Notes: a model not told the origin generated them from the letters alone. A stretch of DNA of 64,000 nt from Anseranas semipalmata (GCA_013399115.1 VXAA01003999.1:18488-82487); one strand, 5' to 3'; shown: positions 1 to 14,315, counted from the first letter of the stretch. Program-made: numbers and translations.

Positions 1-3000
1 CCCCTCCCCTCCCCCCCAAATAAAAGAAACCAAACCAAAACCAAAACCAAACCAAACCAACCAATCAAACAACCAAAAAAGCAAAGCCCCAAAGCCCCAG
101 CACTATTTTTATGCAGTTAAATTCAGAAGTGGTGTTATAAACTTTGAACAAAATGTCTTCAGCAATCTTCAGAAAAGTTACTGTATTCAAATATGAACTT
201 GATGTTCTTGTGTGAGCTATTACAGTCAAAACCTGAGATGAATTCTAGAAAAATGAATCATATTTTGGAAGCCAGAATTAAATGAAACATCTAATGCAAT
301 AAATAAGACACACGTAACATATAAGTTCAAAATTATAAAATTTATTTAGCATTATGGAGGCCATTTGCAATTTAACATTTTCTTCCTCTTAGAATTCCAA
401 ATCATGCTGATAAGAATAGTCTCTCTCTTATCTCTCTCCCCTTTTGGCAATAAGCATCCATTTTAAGTACTCTGTCTTAAAAGACTGGACTTCCTTTTAG
501 CAGAAATTATATCCACATGTAATTATAACTCTCTATAAATGATCATATTAGGCAATGTAATGTAACTCAGAGTATATTTTACAAGGAGCTTACACAAGTT
601 TTAGAGAACTTTAGCTTTCTTAACTTCACTGAGTGTCTTGTTTGCAAGTTAGAACATCAATGCACTAAAACAGTGTATGTTGTAAATGAACTGCTTGGGA
701 TTTAGGACTGACCGGAAGCATATCTGTGGACTGCAAAATGTGGTGTAAAATGTTATGTAAGTTATGGATTCTTTAGAAAGTCATTATAGTTTAAGTAAGC
801 AGAATATGGAGTAATTTAATTTACCGAGACAGAGAGGTTAGTGAGTTTTTAGAGATAAACCTTGAATAAAGTACCAGCTTCCTTGTAGCAATTTGGAAGA
901 AGTTTATACAGGTAACATGTGAATGAAATAAACAGATGTTGACTATTAATATGTCTAATCTTCAAGGTAACATTTTTGTTACTACCCTTTATGTATTGTT
1001 AGTTTGTGAAAAATACATGCTGGAAGCTGTATAGGGGTAATCAAAGGAAGTAAGTAGTATATGACCTCACATTTCACCTAGAACAGAGCTAGGTTCCTTC
1101 ATATTCACAGAGTGTCTGTACAATATTAAACAATATATCAGAAATTATCTTCACTAGTGTATTTGTTGTACAGAGTGACTCCTTTATGTGCATGCTTTTA
1201 GTTTTTTTCTAAATTCAGACATGCAGATAGCTGTTCCCTTTGTGCCTCCAGACAGCTCTACTTTATCTCCAGTTCATGTGACTCGACTAGTACAGGAAAC
1301 TTAAGGTTGATCTGCTGGTAGAAGGGGCCAGAAGTAGATTAGTACTCATGGGAATGACCCTGGAGCTGGAGTGTGCTAAGTAAATCGCAGTTCAATGCTT
1401 ACACAAGAAAGAAGTTTTATTTAAGCTCAATTTAACTTATAGTGATTGTTTGCATTGTTGATGGCAAGGTATGCATCATTACATTGCTTCACCTACATCT
1501 TTCAGCTTCATGCAGATTATTCCCTGGTTATTTTAGTTCCTGGCCTGTCTTGTTAGTTGTCCAATAATTGTCAGCTAATGTCAGTTACCATAGCTGATTT
1601 TCTGCTTTAGTAAAACTCTAGTTCCCAGCAATGATGGATAAATATCATTTCCATTGGTACCAACACATTTTTGTGCACATCAGAATTATAATCATTGTTA
1701 TTTATTTATTTATTTATTAATCTTATTTTGTTCTAGTATTTAAAATCTATTGTTAGGTCATAAAATTGGATTTACAAAAATGCAGCTGAGAAACCCCATC
1801 CATATCCTATTGTTTTTGGACTGTCATGTCACTACATTTGCTTTAAACACCAGAAGCAACAAGTACATAAATTACAGTATCATCAGAAGCTATAAGTACA
1901 TTCATTGAATTTCTAACATTAGATATCTTTCATAGATAGAGTACATGGTAGCACTGTAATTATGTCTCATAATCACAGCAGCTCTTAATAGTGTGTTCTG
2001 CTCTCATATGGATTACTTCTTTAGCACCTGAAATCATCTGACAAAACTCTTGAAAAGATTAGGCAACTAATTCAGTAGTCAGGGGCAAGTATGGATGTTC
2101 TTAGAATGTGATTGTTAAAACTGAGTTTAGCAAGACCATTTTGACTGAAAGTTCCCCTTACCTAAGTGCAATAAGATCTACATCTTCCAGGCTTGATGGA
2201 TTAACCCAGCTGATTGAGCTAGTCAAGTATGCTCTCAGAAAAATATTTTTTATCATAAACTATATTGTCGAGCAGAGCAAAAAGGTAAAAGATGCTGAAA
2301 AAAAAAAAACGTTAAAAAGATATGAGTTTCAAGTAATTCTCTGAGTTGTGGTTATTCATTGAATTATCAAACTGCTTTTTCATCACTCTGAGCATACTTC
2401 CTTTCTTTAAGAATATTTTGTGTCAATTAAAATTTATACTACTACTCTTTTGACAAGTTTGTCCCTGTCTATGTGTGAAAGAGTCTAAGCTTTTGAAATT
2501 ATATGCTGGTATTTGGGCAGATTGAGAAGAGTGTCCTGATTTAATAAGCATCTTCAGAAGTGATGTGTAACAGGTGTTCTGTCTCTTAATCAGACAACTT
2601 TATGTTTTTATGTCCAAATGCAGATAGAGTACCTGAATGTTAGACAAACAACAGTGAGGACTTCTATATTTTTATTAAAAATATGTGAAGTAAACCCAGT
2701 CAAAATGTTGATACTTTAAAAAAATAATCTGATTGCAGGCACTAGTTACTTCTGAAGGAAAACTCAAACCCATAAAATGCTGCATTTACAGATATATAAG
2801 TTACATGCCATTTTGAAATCAAGAGATGAAGCCTTTTTCAAACTTAAAATATATATATTTTTTGAAACATTCTGTGAGGTTGCCTGTACAAATAAACTAA
2901 AACTTATATAGGAAATACAAGTAATGCAAAACTCTGTAACTAATTTTAAACTCACAAGTCTTTTTTTGGCATGTTTTTGTGAGGTATATTTTTATGTAAT

Positions 3001-5083
3001 TGAAAGCTCATTTGATAACATTTCTGAGCACTTGTGTATCACTGCATTTGTGAATTATTGCTAGATTGATGGTGAAAATTCTGTTTTAATGATTTCTTTT
3101 AGTTGTTTTCTAATAAAATCTATGTAAAGTTTTCAGACATTCCATCAAAAAGATGTAGTTTTGTGAAATATAAAGGACATTTTGTTTGAATCTTATGTAA
3201 CAGAATGTTAACGCTGGATTCCCTAATTTTGCTTTGATATTTGGAATTCCTAACATTGCTATTGATACTCTAAAATATTTATACTAATCAATGTAACACT
3301 TCATGTTGACATGCTATGAGGTAGGTTGTTACCAGTCAGTATACATATCCTATTATTGCATATATGTGGAAGCACAGCAGTCGTCATTTGAACATTTCTA
3401 GCAACATCAAGGTAAGTGCTACTCTATCTAGATTAATATAAAACACACTTATGATTTAAAAAGTGACTATGAAAATTTGATTTTTTTTTCATGGTTTATA
3501 TCTATTTAGTAATGAATTCAGTTTTTTTTTTCTTTGTTCTTTTTTTTTTTTTTTTCCCTGCAGGCACCTTTTTTATAGATTGCAACTATATTTAAATGTA
3601 GTTTCAATTAATTAGTACTGTTTGGAGCTTTTACCTTAAAGTTTACAAGGAGAGATCAAAGTTAGGTTATAATCCCTAACACATATGCTCACATATACTG
3701 ATGAAATAGACCAAGTGTATTAAAACCTTGGAGTATAGCCTGGCATCCATTGTTCAGTTTTTGCATTGAATTCACAGATTTTACACTACCACTACAAACT
3801 TCAGAAACTGATTCAATGTCAGTGTTAACCTGGTATAAATGTGAAAGTATTGCCTTACTGTCATTGTCTTAAGTTGGTGATAAAAGTCTAAAAAGTTATT
3901 GAAATAACCTGAGATTAAGCAACTGTCACTGTGAAATATTAGTTGTTAAAAAAAAAAAAAAAAAAGTTAGATTAAAGTTCAAGAGGTTTAAATTTCTTTT
4001 GACAACTAATACACTACATATAACACTGAATCTGTAGGGAAAAAAAAAAAAAAAAGACAAACAAAGAAACCACAACTCCTGCTATAAAACCTTTCATTTC
4101 ATCTTTGTTATTGGCAAATCTATTTAAACCTGACGTTATAGTTCTCACAACTACAGAATTTCAGTATAAATTCTAAGGGTAGAAAATGAAAGTTACTGGT
4201 TGCTCATGCTTCCAAGGATGTGCTGGCCTGCTCTGCAGTTTCTCTCAAAAATCTAATCTTGCAGAAATGAAAGACTTGATAAATTATCCAACTGTTATTT
4301 TTTATTTCACACTTACCTAAGCCTGTGATGGCCAGCAGCCAGTTTTGCAGGAAAGATTGTGGCTGGCACTTAGAACTTACTGACTACACTGCTGTTCTTT
4401 TCCTTCCTATGCAACTAATATTCTTCTTTGCAGAATTTAATCTGATTAAAGATTGCAGGTTTTGGAACTCTAAAGGAGGTTGAAAGCCATAACAAAGTAC
4501 AAACTGTAGCACATGCCATAAGGCATATAGAGCTGAACTTGTATTTGAAAGTGATAAGTTGCTCTTAACAACTTGCATGAATGCCTATTTCCAGCTGCAT
4601 TTTCTAAAGACTTACTGGCAGCTGTCAGTTTCTTATTAAGGTTTTTATTGAAATCAGATGCTGCTTAGGGTTGCTTGATATGTTCATTTATGTATATTTT
4701 GTGAAAGTAATAAAAACTCTTACAAAAGCATAAATTTTCTATTTTCTAGCATTTAAGGAATTGTAATGTTCTCAACAAAAATGAAAAAATAAAATCAGTG
4801 GAAAGATACTGGATGAAAATGGGAAATTTGAAACTGCTGAATCTGTGCAAGAAAACTTTGAGGGGAAATGCAGGAGTTCCTCTTTGTTTTCTTTTTTTTT
4901 TTATATTCATTTTCTGGAGAACTAAGTCAGTTAGAACACGCTTTATAATGTTATTCTAATTTATGGGTTAGATCCTGTGGCAGGATAAATTATTAGGACT
5001 CTAACAGATATTGCCCATACTGTCCATTTCTCACTTTTATTTTATTTTTAAATTTTTATTTTTTAATTTTTTATGCATAAATT
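1..5083. other. Intronic stretch without a recognised element
   Basis: AT-rich unique sequence. It opens with a low-complexity (CCAAA)n-like run (28-72), has a (TTTA)n run near 1700-1718, T-rich runs (3536-3556) and A runs (3949-3965, 4040-4054). No exon, transposon or long open frame seen. Confidence 0.6.
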
Positions 5084-5161
5084 TGTTGTAAACAATCCTT
5101 CGGGAGGGGTCGACGGAAGGAAGACACAGTCGCTCAATATGAGTGATCAGTAGACTTCACC

Positions 5162-5167
5162 TTTATT
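5162..5167 (-). promoter_or_regulatory. AATAAA polyadenylation signal of the 354-bp solo LTR
   Basis: TTTATT on the + strand reads AATAAA on the minus strand, 14 bp downstream of the TATA box, inside the predicted R region. Confidence 0.6.
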
Positions 5168-5181
5168 GCCTGCATAGCTTC

Positions 5182-5191
5182 CTTATATAAG
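5182..5191 (-). promoter_or_regulatory. TATA box of the 354-bp solo LTR
   Basis: The palindromic CTTATATAAG lies about 20 bp before the AATAAA on the minus strand, the spacing expected of U3/R in a short-R retrovirus. Any transcription from here would leave the LTR at its low-coordinate end and run antisense to the neuroligin. Activity is not known. Confidence 0.6.
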
Positions 5192-5443
5192 CTAGCAGAT
5201 AATTAGCTCATACATATTGCAAAAGCTGAGCTCACTATTGGTTAGAGACAGACCCTGTTTGCTCAAGACATTTTCGCACACTGATAACCACAAGTTCCTT
5301 ATCTGTGTTAACTGAACCGGTTGCCAGGTGCCGCATACGTGCCTTGGCTCACACAAGTTGTGTACGATACATTCCTAACTGTCTCCTTGAGCTGCTCAAT
5401 CTTCATGCGACCTCTCTCGTCGAGCCAGTCCTCCACATAAATT

Positions 5444-7339
5444 CTCTTGTCATCTTGGATTGTAAGGATATTTGAATTGAAATCTGAAGCTTTACACTTG
5501 ATTTCATGTCTGTCAAAGATGAAAGGTTCGGAATACTTTTATATAATAGAACAAGCATAGGGAAGAAAGAAGAGCTCATCAATATTTTAAGACATTGTCT
5601 TAATACAGATATAAAATATTTTCACAACTTTTTTTTAGATTCTCTGACTTTAAAAATTCTAATTTAGAACATGGCTGAAATACCATGATGCTATAATAAT
5701 AAATACATTGATTGCATTGTAGATAATTATAGAAAAATAAATATGGCTGAAATTCTAGATGCATCGAAGTCAATAAGAAATTTGCTAGTCAATTCAAAGT
5801 GGTCAAGACTTCAATGTATGTCATCCCTTTATGTCATAAGAAGCCAACAGCATGATAGTCTGTGTTTTTTAAACAAACTTGTATAGTTTCCTCGAAAGTG
5901 TAAATTGTACACTTTTAATAGTATTATAAAGATTCTGGCTGACCAAAAGAAAACTAGGTGAAAACCTTCATTTTATATGAAATCTTCCACAGTTTGCAGG
6001 GGTTTGCAATGTTTCATACATAAATTAAAAGGAAAAATGTAAAGTGTTACTCAGTCTCACCACCCCTCATGTATGAGCTTGACAGCAAAAACAGAATGGC
6101 AAAAGATGTAGCTGGTAACGAGTCAGTATGCTTCTCTGAGGAGGCAGGGGAGCACTGTGCAATGGTTCAGCGAGTTGAAGTTGCATGTTTTCACCAGCCA
6201 TTGAGATGTACTCTTGGAAGCATAACACAAAACAAACACATTTTTTCTTGAATTATTTCAGACCTTCTTGTCATTCCTTGCAATCACAGACTGGCACGGA
6301 AGAACTGAAATATTTTTACTGCTTTACAATAACCTATCAAGCCCTAAATCTGTTACACTAACTACTATATGAATATACAGTATACAGAGCAAAAAATATG
6401 CTGCCTGTGTGTTTTTGGAGCTTGCATTTCAGACCAGACAATGAAGTTTTTCCTTGAATAGCTCCTAAGCCTATACAAGGTATCTGAGAGTACTGAACGA
6501 ATAAAGCTTTTCCTGGTGATGTATGTTAAGTGGGTTCTTCAGTAGATATCTGCAAGTAAAGGTTAGCAACTGACACAGGTCATCAATTTTCATCTTTTCA
6601 TTTCTGCCTTCTAATTGAAAATGATGACTTCCATTTAAGGAATCAAAATAATGTGTTCTTTTGGCATTCATTAGCACTAGGTCTCCTGTGGTTACACTGG
6701 TTCATTTAGAGCTTAGATCAATTAGAAAAATATAGCAATGTGAGAGATGTAATAAAATTACTGTAGGAAAAGTGGGAAGACATAGGCAAAAAAAAATGGT
6801 TTCAGAGTTTTCCATTTTTATTTGTTTCTTGTTTCCCAAGCCATCAGTGGATTGTATTATGTATTTTGCCTAAAACTAAGTACCCCCTTTGGGATCTGAG
6901 AAAGGGTAAAATAAATGCGTATAGCCTTTAGCAAAACTTAAGAGAAGAGAATAAAACCAGAGGGAGCATAGTTTTCTTCACTGATACAATGTTAAGTTAC
7001 ATAAAATCAGATCTTGTATGTTTAAAGAAAATCAAAACCAACCTCTCTAAGTATGATGCATAGGTTTGTGTCTTCATTTCTTCTAGAAATGCTAAAGCAA
7101 TGCCTAACATTTACTCAAGTATGTGATTCTATTTTTGATACAATATCAAAAATATGTTTTTTTCACATTTCAGTTGTGCTCCATTTATAACAAATACTGT
7201 TTGATTATAAATATTTGTGCTCTGTGAAAATGATGTTTCTATGTTTGAATAGCAAGTAGCTACCTAATTCCCTACAATCTCATCCATATCTAATTGAGTA
7301 GCTATGAAAATACATTGACAATGACACATTTGAAAGCCT
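5444..7339. other. Intronic stretch without a recognised element
   Basis: AT-rich unique sequence between the 354-bp LTR and the long CR1. The short open frames of about 60-68 codons (6069-6251, 6471-6677) show no family features. Confidence 0.6.
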
Positions 7340-9860
7340 CTGGGTAAGGGACAAGCAAAAAAAAAGCAGATGTTGTTGTGGGAGTCTAATATACAACCAG
7401 CCAGGATGACAACAAAGATGAATTATCCTTTAAGAAACTAAGAGATGCCTCTAGATCAGCTGCCCTTGTTTGCAGACTTCAATTTGCCAGATGTGAACTG
7501 GGAATACCACACAGCTACTACAACCCTGTGGAGGAGATTCCTAAAACACCTTGATGATAATTTCTTGGTACAAATACAAAGGGAGTCAACCAGGAAAGGT
7601 GCCCTCCTATATTTGTTGCTTGTAAACAGAGAGGATCTCGAAGGTGAAGTGGCAATTAGTGTCCGTCTTGGCCATAGTGACCATGAAGTAGTCAAGCTTA
7701 AAGTCTTTGGTGATAGAAGGAAAACTGCCACCAAAACTTCAACCCTGCATATGGGGAGAGCAAACTTCAGGCTGCTCAGGGAACTAGTTATTCAGGTCCC
7801 CTGGGAGACTGCTTTTGAAGACATTGAAGTTCATCAGTGCTGGCCAATTTTTAAATACCATCTCACAGAAGCACAGGAGCAGGCAATTCCAAAATGTCAG
7901 AAGTCAAGCACCAGGGACAAAAGGCTGGCTTGGCTGAGCAGGGATCTTCTTCTAGAGCTTAGGTGGAAAAAGAAAATGTAGGGCCACTGGAAGCGAGGTC
8001 AGGTGACACAGGAGGACTGCAGAAATACTGTTCGCTGTTGTAGGGAGAAAATTTGTGTGGCCAAAGCTCAATTAGAGTTGAAGCTGGCTGGTACTGTGGG
8101 GGACAATAAAAAGGGCTTTTTAAAATATGTTAACAGCAAAAGGAGGGCGAGAGATAACATTGGTCTGTTAATTGATGAGGATGGTCACCTAAAAATAGGG
8201 ACATATACAAGGCAGAGACGTTTAATGCCTTCTTTGCATCTGTCTTCAACACTGATGATGGGCCTCGGGACCCCCAGAGCCCTGAGTTGGACCGTGACTG
8301 CAGGAAGGATAAACTCCCAGCCAACCCCAAAGTTGTGCAGGGTTTGCTGCCCCAGCTGGATGCATATAAGTCTATGGGGCCCAATGGGATTCATCCCAGG
8401 GTGCTCAAAGAGCTGCCTGATGTCTTCATGAGACTTCTCTCAATTATTTTTCAATGGTCTTGAGAATCTGGAGAGGTCCCAGTCAACTGGAAGCTGGCAA
8501 ACATTGTTCCAGTTTTCAAGAAGGGCAAGAAAGAAGACCCTGGTACTTATAGGCCTGTCAGTCTCACTTCAGTGCCTGGTGAAATTATGGAGAAGATAAT
8601 GCTGGGAGTTATTGAAAAACACCTGAAAGACAATGCAGTCATTGGTCACAGCCAACATGCATTCTGGTTAATGAACTTAATATCCTTTTATGACAAGGTC
8701 ACCCATCTAGTTGACCAAGGAAAGCCAGTTGATGTAATCTTTTTGGATTTCAGTAAAGCTTTCAAAACTGTTACTCACAGTATCCTCCTGGAAGAAATGT
8801 CAGCTAGCATACAGCTAGACAAAAACATTATGTGAAGAATGAACAGTTGGTTGATGGGTGGGACTCAAAGGATTATAATACATCAGGCTGGTGGCCAGTC
8901 ACTAAAGGGGTCCCCAGGTCTCCATTTTAGGGCCAGTTCTCTTTAATGTTTTCATAAATGACTTGGATGCAGGACTTGGAGGTGTACTAAGTAAGTTTAT
9001 GGGTGACACTAAATTGGGACAAGCTGTTGACTCTGACGAGGAGAGGGAGGCCTTGCATAGAGATCTTGACGAATTAGAGGGCTGGGCAATCACCAACAAC
9101 ATGAAGTGTAACAACAGCAAATGCCAGATTCAGCATGAGGGACTGGGCAACCCTGGATATATGTAGAGTGTGGGGATGAGAGGTTGGAGAGCAGCCCTGT
9201 GGAAAGGGATCTGGGAATTCTGGTTGATGGCAAGTTGAATATGAGTCAGCAGTGTGCCCTGGCAGCCAAAATGGCCAACCATATCCTGAGGTGCATCAGG
9301 CACAGCATTTCTAGCTGGTCAAGGATCCTGGTCTACTCTGTGCTGATGCAGCCTCACTTCAAGTACTGTGTGCAATTTCAGGCACCACAGTATAAGAAGG
9401 ACATAAAACTACTAGAGAGTGTCCAAAAGCAGTCAACAAAGATGGTGAAGGGTCTAGAGGGAAAGATGTATGTGGAGCACTTGATTTGTTCAGCCTAGAG
9501 AAGAGGAGATTGAGGGGAGACCTCATGGTGGTCTACAGCTTCCTCATGAGGGGAAGCGGAGGGGCAGGTGCTGATCTCTTCTCTCTGGTGACCTGAGGGA
9601 ATGGCATGAAGCTGCAACGTGGGAGGTTCAGATAGGATATTTGGAAAAGATTCTTCACTGAGAGGGTGGTAGGGCACTGGAACAGGCTCCCCACGGAAGT
9701 GGTCACGACACCGAGCCTGCTGGCATTGAAGTGTTTGAACAACACTCTCAGATTTAGGGTCTGCTTTTTGGCTGGTCTTGTGTGGAGCCAGGAGTTGGAT
9801 TCAATGATCCTTGTGGGTCTCTTCCAACTCAGGATATTCTATGATTCTGTGATTCTATGA
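7340..9860 (+). mobile_element. CR1 LINE, long 5'-truncated copy with decayed ORF2
   Basis: CR1 retrotransposons encode an endonuclease/reverse transcriptase (ORF2). The copy starts within the endonuclease (GVYNQP-like, then ADFNLPDVNWE, where the family has GDFN, and GHSDHE). It continues through the linker (TQEDCRNTVRCCREKI), the RT fingers (GPNGIHPRVLKEL, IVPVFKKGKKEDPGTYRPVSLTS), the FLDFSKAF motif and the C-terminal domain (ERDLGILVDGKLNMSQQC). It ends in CTATGATTCTGTGATTCTATGA. The frame is broken many times, for example by stops near 7979, 8461 and 8833. The catalytic FADD position reads FMGD, so the copy is dead. The 5' boundary is approximate. Confidence 0.93.
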
Positions 9861-12652
9861 TACATTTCAAAACAGTAGAAAGGTATAAAAGAATACACTG
9901 ATTTACACAGAAGATTGTCTAGTCCACAACCAATACCAGATTGAGAGTAACCAATCATGTCAAAAATTTCACACCTATTTACTTTCAATGGGATTGTGTC
10001 TGTCCTAGCAAGACATAATCGGTGAAACTTTCCTTCTTTTGGGAATCTTTTAGGGAGAAACATCACCATTAAAGCTTTATTCTTGTGGCACAGATGACTT
10101 AGTTATTGTAAACCTTTGGGAGATTTGTCTGTGAAGCTTCAAAACTTCTGCATAATTTTCCTTTTATCAATGAAATATCACCAATATTCCCATGTTTGCT
10201 GTACAGAGGGAAAAACAAACAAACAAACAAACAAAAAAACAACAAAAAATCCTCTCCTTATCTTTTTTTTTTTTTTTTTTTTTCAATCAAATACACATTA
10301 TGCCCTAGACTCTCAATTGTTTTTCAGCATGGACTTGGATAGTCCTTGATGAAAATAAAGGAATTCATTTCTGAATATCCTTGAATAAAGAGTAGCTTGC
10401 AGATGTTGTGCTCCTAGAATAGAACAGAGAACAAGTTATGACTCATAAGGTCCTAATTTCATCTCTACTTTGCCTTCACTCTTGAGAGGAATTACATTGC
10501 TTCATTTGATGACTTCTCAAGGAGGCAAAAGATTTCTCTTTTCTTCTAACCTGGGTTACAGGTTGATAAATGGAGCAAACCTGTTTGTTCACAGTAGAAG
10601 AGTGAGAGTAAGCAAGTAAATTGCTTTTCTCCATGCAGCCATAACCAGGATCTCTGAGCACAGTTATCCAATTTACATCAGAAAGTCTCTGGGAAAGGAA
10701 CCATCTTTCTGATGGTTGATTTATCCAACACAAGGGCTGCCCTTGCCTGTAACTGCTGCTCCTAACTGGTAATGCCACAGAAATAATTCAAGTATGCCGG
10801 AAAAAGAGCCTCCCTTCTGTTGTGCTGGAGGCTAAGGGCTGTCAGAGTACCATCTGTCAGATTGGCACAAGCAGCTCCAGAAGCTTCTTGATGACTTTGC
10901 TCTCACACCTCATAATGCAGGTACAATGCAACTTCCAGCTTGTAACCTGCCTGCTCTGATCTGTTTGTACCTGCTTGTGTAGATGTGCTATGCCAGAATC
11001 ACTTTTTTTTTTTCTTTCTTTCAGAAATGGTCTCATCTTCATTTGCAAATGCAAAAAATCTGTGTTTAAAGGAAAGACATTTTAGTCACTTTTCTTGTTT
11101 CATTGAAGTTTTTGCTGCTTGTCAGAAGTGCAGAGGTGGCTATTTTATCAAATAAGAAAACCCATGCCTTAGTGAAAACCCTATGGACTCTCATTTATTT
11201 GATTTTTCATGTGATTGTAGTCAAGGCTCAGCTGAATTGCAAGCAAATTTTACTGACATCTTTATAGTGCCTACTGATGCCAGCTAGCCATGTCTTTGCC
11301 TGATAAGAGAGAATCCAGACCAGCTGGTCTTCTATTCTTCTACAAGTGTTGATAATTTCTTTTATCTCTAAGACCCTATCTATAAAGTTTTTTTTTTGTT
11401 TTTTTTTTTGTTTTTTTTTTTTTTTTTTACTAAAAAACACTCTTAATAATAGATAAATAAACTTATTAAAAGTCAGAAGTTTGCCTCCCCCCTTTTAGAA
11501 CCTTTATATAGGATATGTCCAAGGACAACATTTATGGAAAAAATATTCTAGAGATTTACCTTGAAGAAAGAAAAAAAATAGAGAGAGGAAGAACCCATTC
11601 TGTATGCCTGCTAAAATAACACAGAGGTTGAATTATTATTTCTGGTTCATAACTGCATTCAATATCCTCAATAATCTGTGGGACAAATTTGTCTCACATT
11701 CATGATGAAATCTTCCTGCTTTTACCTTTCAATTTAGGACATCTAGTTTTCACCTTCAGATTGCTTTCCCTAACAAACATAATCTTTTCTTACTGCAGAG
11801 AAGCTCCTCCTTTCATTTAATAATTTGACTCTATTGTTTGCAAAGACAATAATAATTATTATTAATAATTAATAATAATATTTACTAACAGGAAGCAAAT
11901 CAGTCAGACAAAGAAGTAACTCAGCCTGGTAATCAGTTACCTATATAGCTGACTCATCAATGAACAAATTGCCAGCATCTGGGAATCTGTCAGAAGACAG
12001 TACTTAAAAGAATGATATATTAAAATTCCCATACCTGGAAACATCTATGTCAACTCAAAGAGGAAAATTTACATTTACAAACAGAAAAAGACAAGTCACC
12101 ACAGAATTTAAAAATTGGTGACATTGTCACCTTTCTGTTTATTTTTTTTTTCTTTTTTCTGAAGGCAGTATTCTTCCAGTAAACCCAATGTGCATGACTT
12201 TGTTGTATGATGCCTAAGCAAAATTGCATTGATGGTTTAGGGAAATAATACATAGAGACTGATTTGGAAATTCTAATGAATCACCTATATAATATTCTGT
12301 TTAAAAGAAGTAAATAGAAGACAGGATCAGAAAAATGAGAAATAGCAATGTCAGATATTAATTTAGTTAGTAAATATACAATATAGTATATTATACTCAG
12401 GAAACAACCAGGCACCTTCCCTTTATTTGTAAAATGAAACATCTTTACTGTTGTTTACAGGAGAAGTAAGAGTGCATTAAAAATTTCTGAGCAGGATCCT
12501 TGGTTAGTTTCACTGACCACTGACACTTGGCATTGGTTAAACAATGTAATTGAAGTAGGATAGTTCAGCAGAAAGTTACTGTACTCAAGAGGACAATTAC
12601 AGAAGTTAGACTCTATTCAGCATGCTTTCAGCATGCTGGTAGCAATTTGGGA

Positions 12653-12654
12653 TT

Positions 12655-12718
<64 letters not shown>

Positions 12719-12723
12719 TTTTT
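12653..12723 (+). repeat. (TTTC)n microsatellite
   Basis: About 17 uninterrupted TTTC units, ending in a short T run. Confidence 0.97.
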
Positions 12724-12826
12724 AAGGAAACTGCAGGATCATCTTGAGCTATACTGACATTCAAAGGACTATATCCAAATCAGTGTGCTATGTTAGTTTT
12801 TTTCTAAATGATAGTTTCCCATGTTT

Positions 12827-12831
<5 letters not shown>

Positions 12832-12866
<35 letters not shown>
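12832..12866 (+). repeat. (TG)n microsatellite
   Basis: About 17 TG units, about 110 bp after the (TTTC)n array. Confidence 0.97.
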
Positions 12867-12869
<3 letters not shown>

Positions 12870-14315
12870 GGTTTGTTGAAACAGAATAATCAATCAAAAA
12901 TGGATGAAAATAATCACTGATGCCACAGAACAAGTAGCAATGCTGACCTGCAGTTGTGAAAGAAATTTGGTCAAGTTGCCTGTAAACAGCTATTTGTACC
13001 TTAGCAATAGAACATTGTGCAAGATCTTACAAAACACATAAAAATATATTGGTTTAAGGTAGGGTTTTTGTCCATGTAACTTGAATCCTGAATATATAGA
13101 TTATATAAAATATATGAAATAATATAAGCACACTTCCCTTCAGGAAGACGATATACTTTTTTCATCTACTTCTTCCTAGGCATTCTGTCAGAATACTTGG
13201 CTACTTTTTCTCATGTCATGCTGTTAGTCTTTGCTCTGAATGCATCTTGGGATAACAAAAACAGTTCGTGGACTCGTGTTTCACATTCACTCTTCCTGTC
13301 TCAATGTGATGAACATTAACTTAAGCATCACATGTATAATGTATAATTTACTCAATGCTTACTATGCATAACAATAGATAAATATGTTATCTATTCATTT
13401 AATAAAAATACGTGAAGTTGGTTGAATCCTTAATTGCCTTACCATTAGAATTTATATTAAAAAAATATTGATTTATGTGAAAAGTCAAGCTATTAGTGAC
13501 GGTAAATTATTTTCAGTGTCAGAATACTTGTCCACTCAGAAGAAGAGGTTCTTGAATTATTCAAAGAACAGCAGTGGTAGTGGGATTTCAGATAAGAAAG
13601 AACAGCAGATGAAAATGTGTCTAGGCATGGGAGATGATGGTCTGAAATATTTACAAAATATTTATATAAATTTACAAAATGTATGATACCTGTTACGAAA
13701 TATATGATACCTGTTCTAGAAGGACTGTCAGCAATTCAGCTTGAAAAAAAATGGTCAGGGAGGCAGAGCTTGCAGAGAAAATGTGACTTTTAGTTTTCTT
13801 GCATGCCTTTGTGAGCTACAGTTTAGGGGTAACCCAAAATTCTGAGCATTAGAGACTCCAAAATTTATCACATTTATTTCTATTGCCTGTGAGGTCATTG
13901 ATAGTGAGGTGAAATATATTAAACAGGTACCAATAAAATTCACTCTTCAAAAAAAAAGTCTTTAAAGAAGTTTATTTAAGCCAAATTCTGTGAATCTCAT
14001 ACGTCATACGGAAGATTAGGAATCAGAATACATAGACTTAGATAAAACTGTTCATTTACTGAAATTCCTAACAGAGAAAATAATATAACCACATTGAAAG
14101 TGAGAAGCAGAAGTAGTGAGAAGCAAGAGGCAGTAGCTTCAAAAAGACTCTCAGAAGATGATTGGGGAATAGAGGAATAAAAGTCCCATTCTTTGAATTC
14201 TAGGCTAGTATGTTCCATCATAGGCAATGACTATTTAGAGACAGCTGCTATAAAAACCTTTAACATGATCTACACATCAAGTATGGACAGGGTCAATTCC
14301 AGGGGAAAAAAAAAA

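Larger units (their letters stand above)
5084..5437 (-). mobile_element. Solo LTR of an endogenous retrovirus, alpharetrovirus-like layout
   Basis: This is a 354-bp element with TG...CA ends, flanked by a perfect 6-bp target duplication (TAAATT at 5078-5083 and 5438-5443). Read on the minus strand it begins TGTGGAGGACTGG, has a TATA box (CTTATATAAG at 5182-5191), an AATAAA signal about 20 bp further on (5162-5167), and ends in GGATTGTTTACAACA. A 6-bp duplication and the very short TATA-to-poly(A) spacing are typical of class II retroviruses such as the avian leukosis group. No internal retroviral sequence is present, so recombination between two LTRs probably removed the provirus. The family name is unknown to me. 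Confidence 0.88.

Noticed and set aside
7445..9498. Several open frames of 67-178 codons that could be read as host genes
   Set aside because: They are consecutive pieces of one CR1 ORF2 in different frames, with endonuclease and reverse transcriptase motifs and stops between them.
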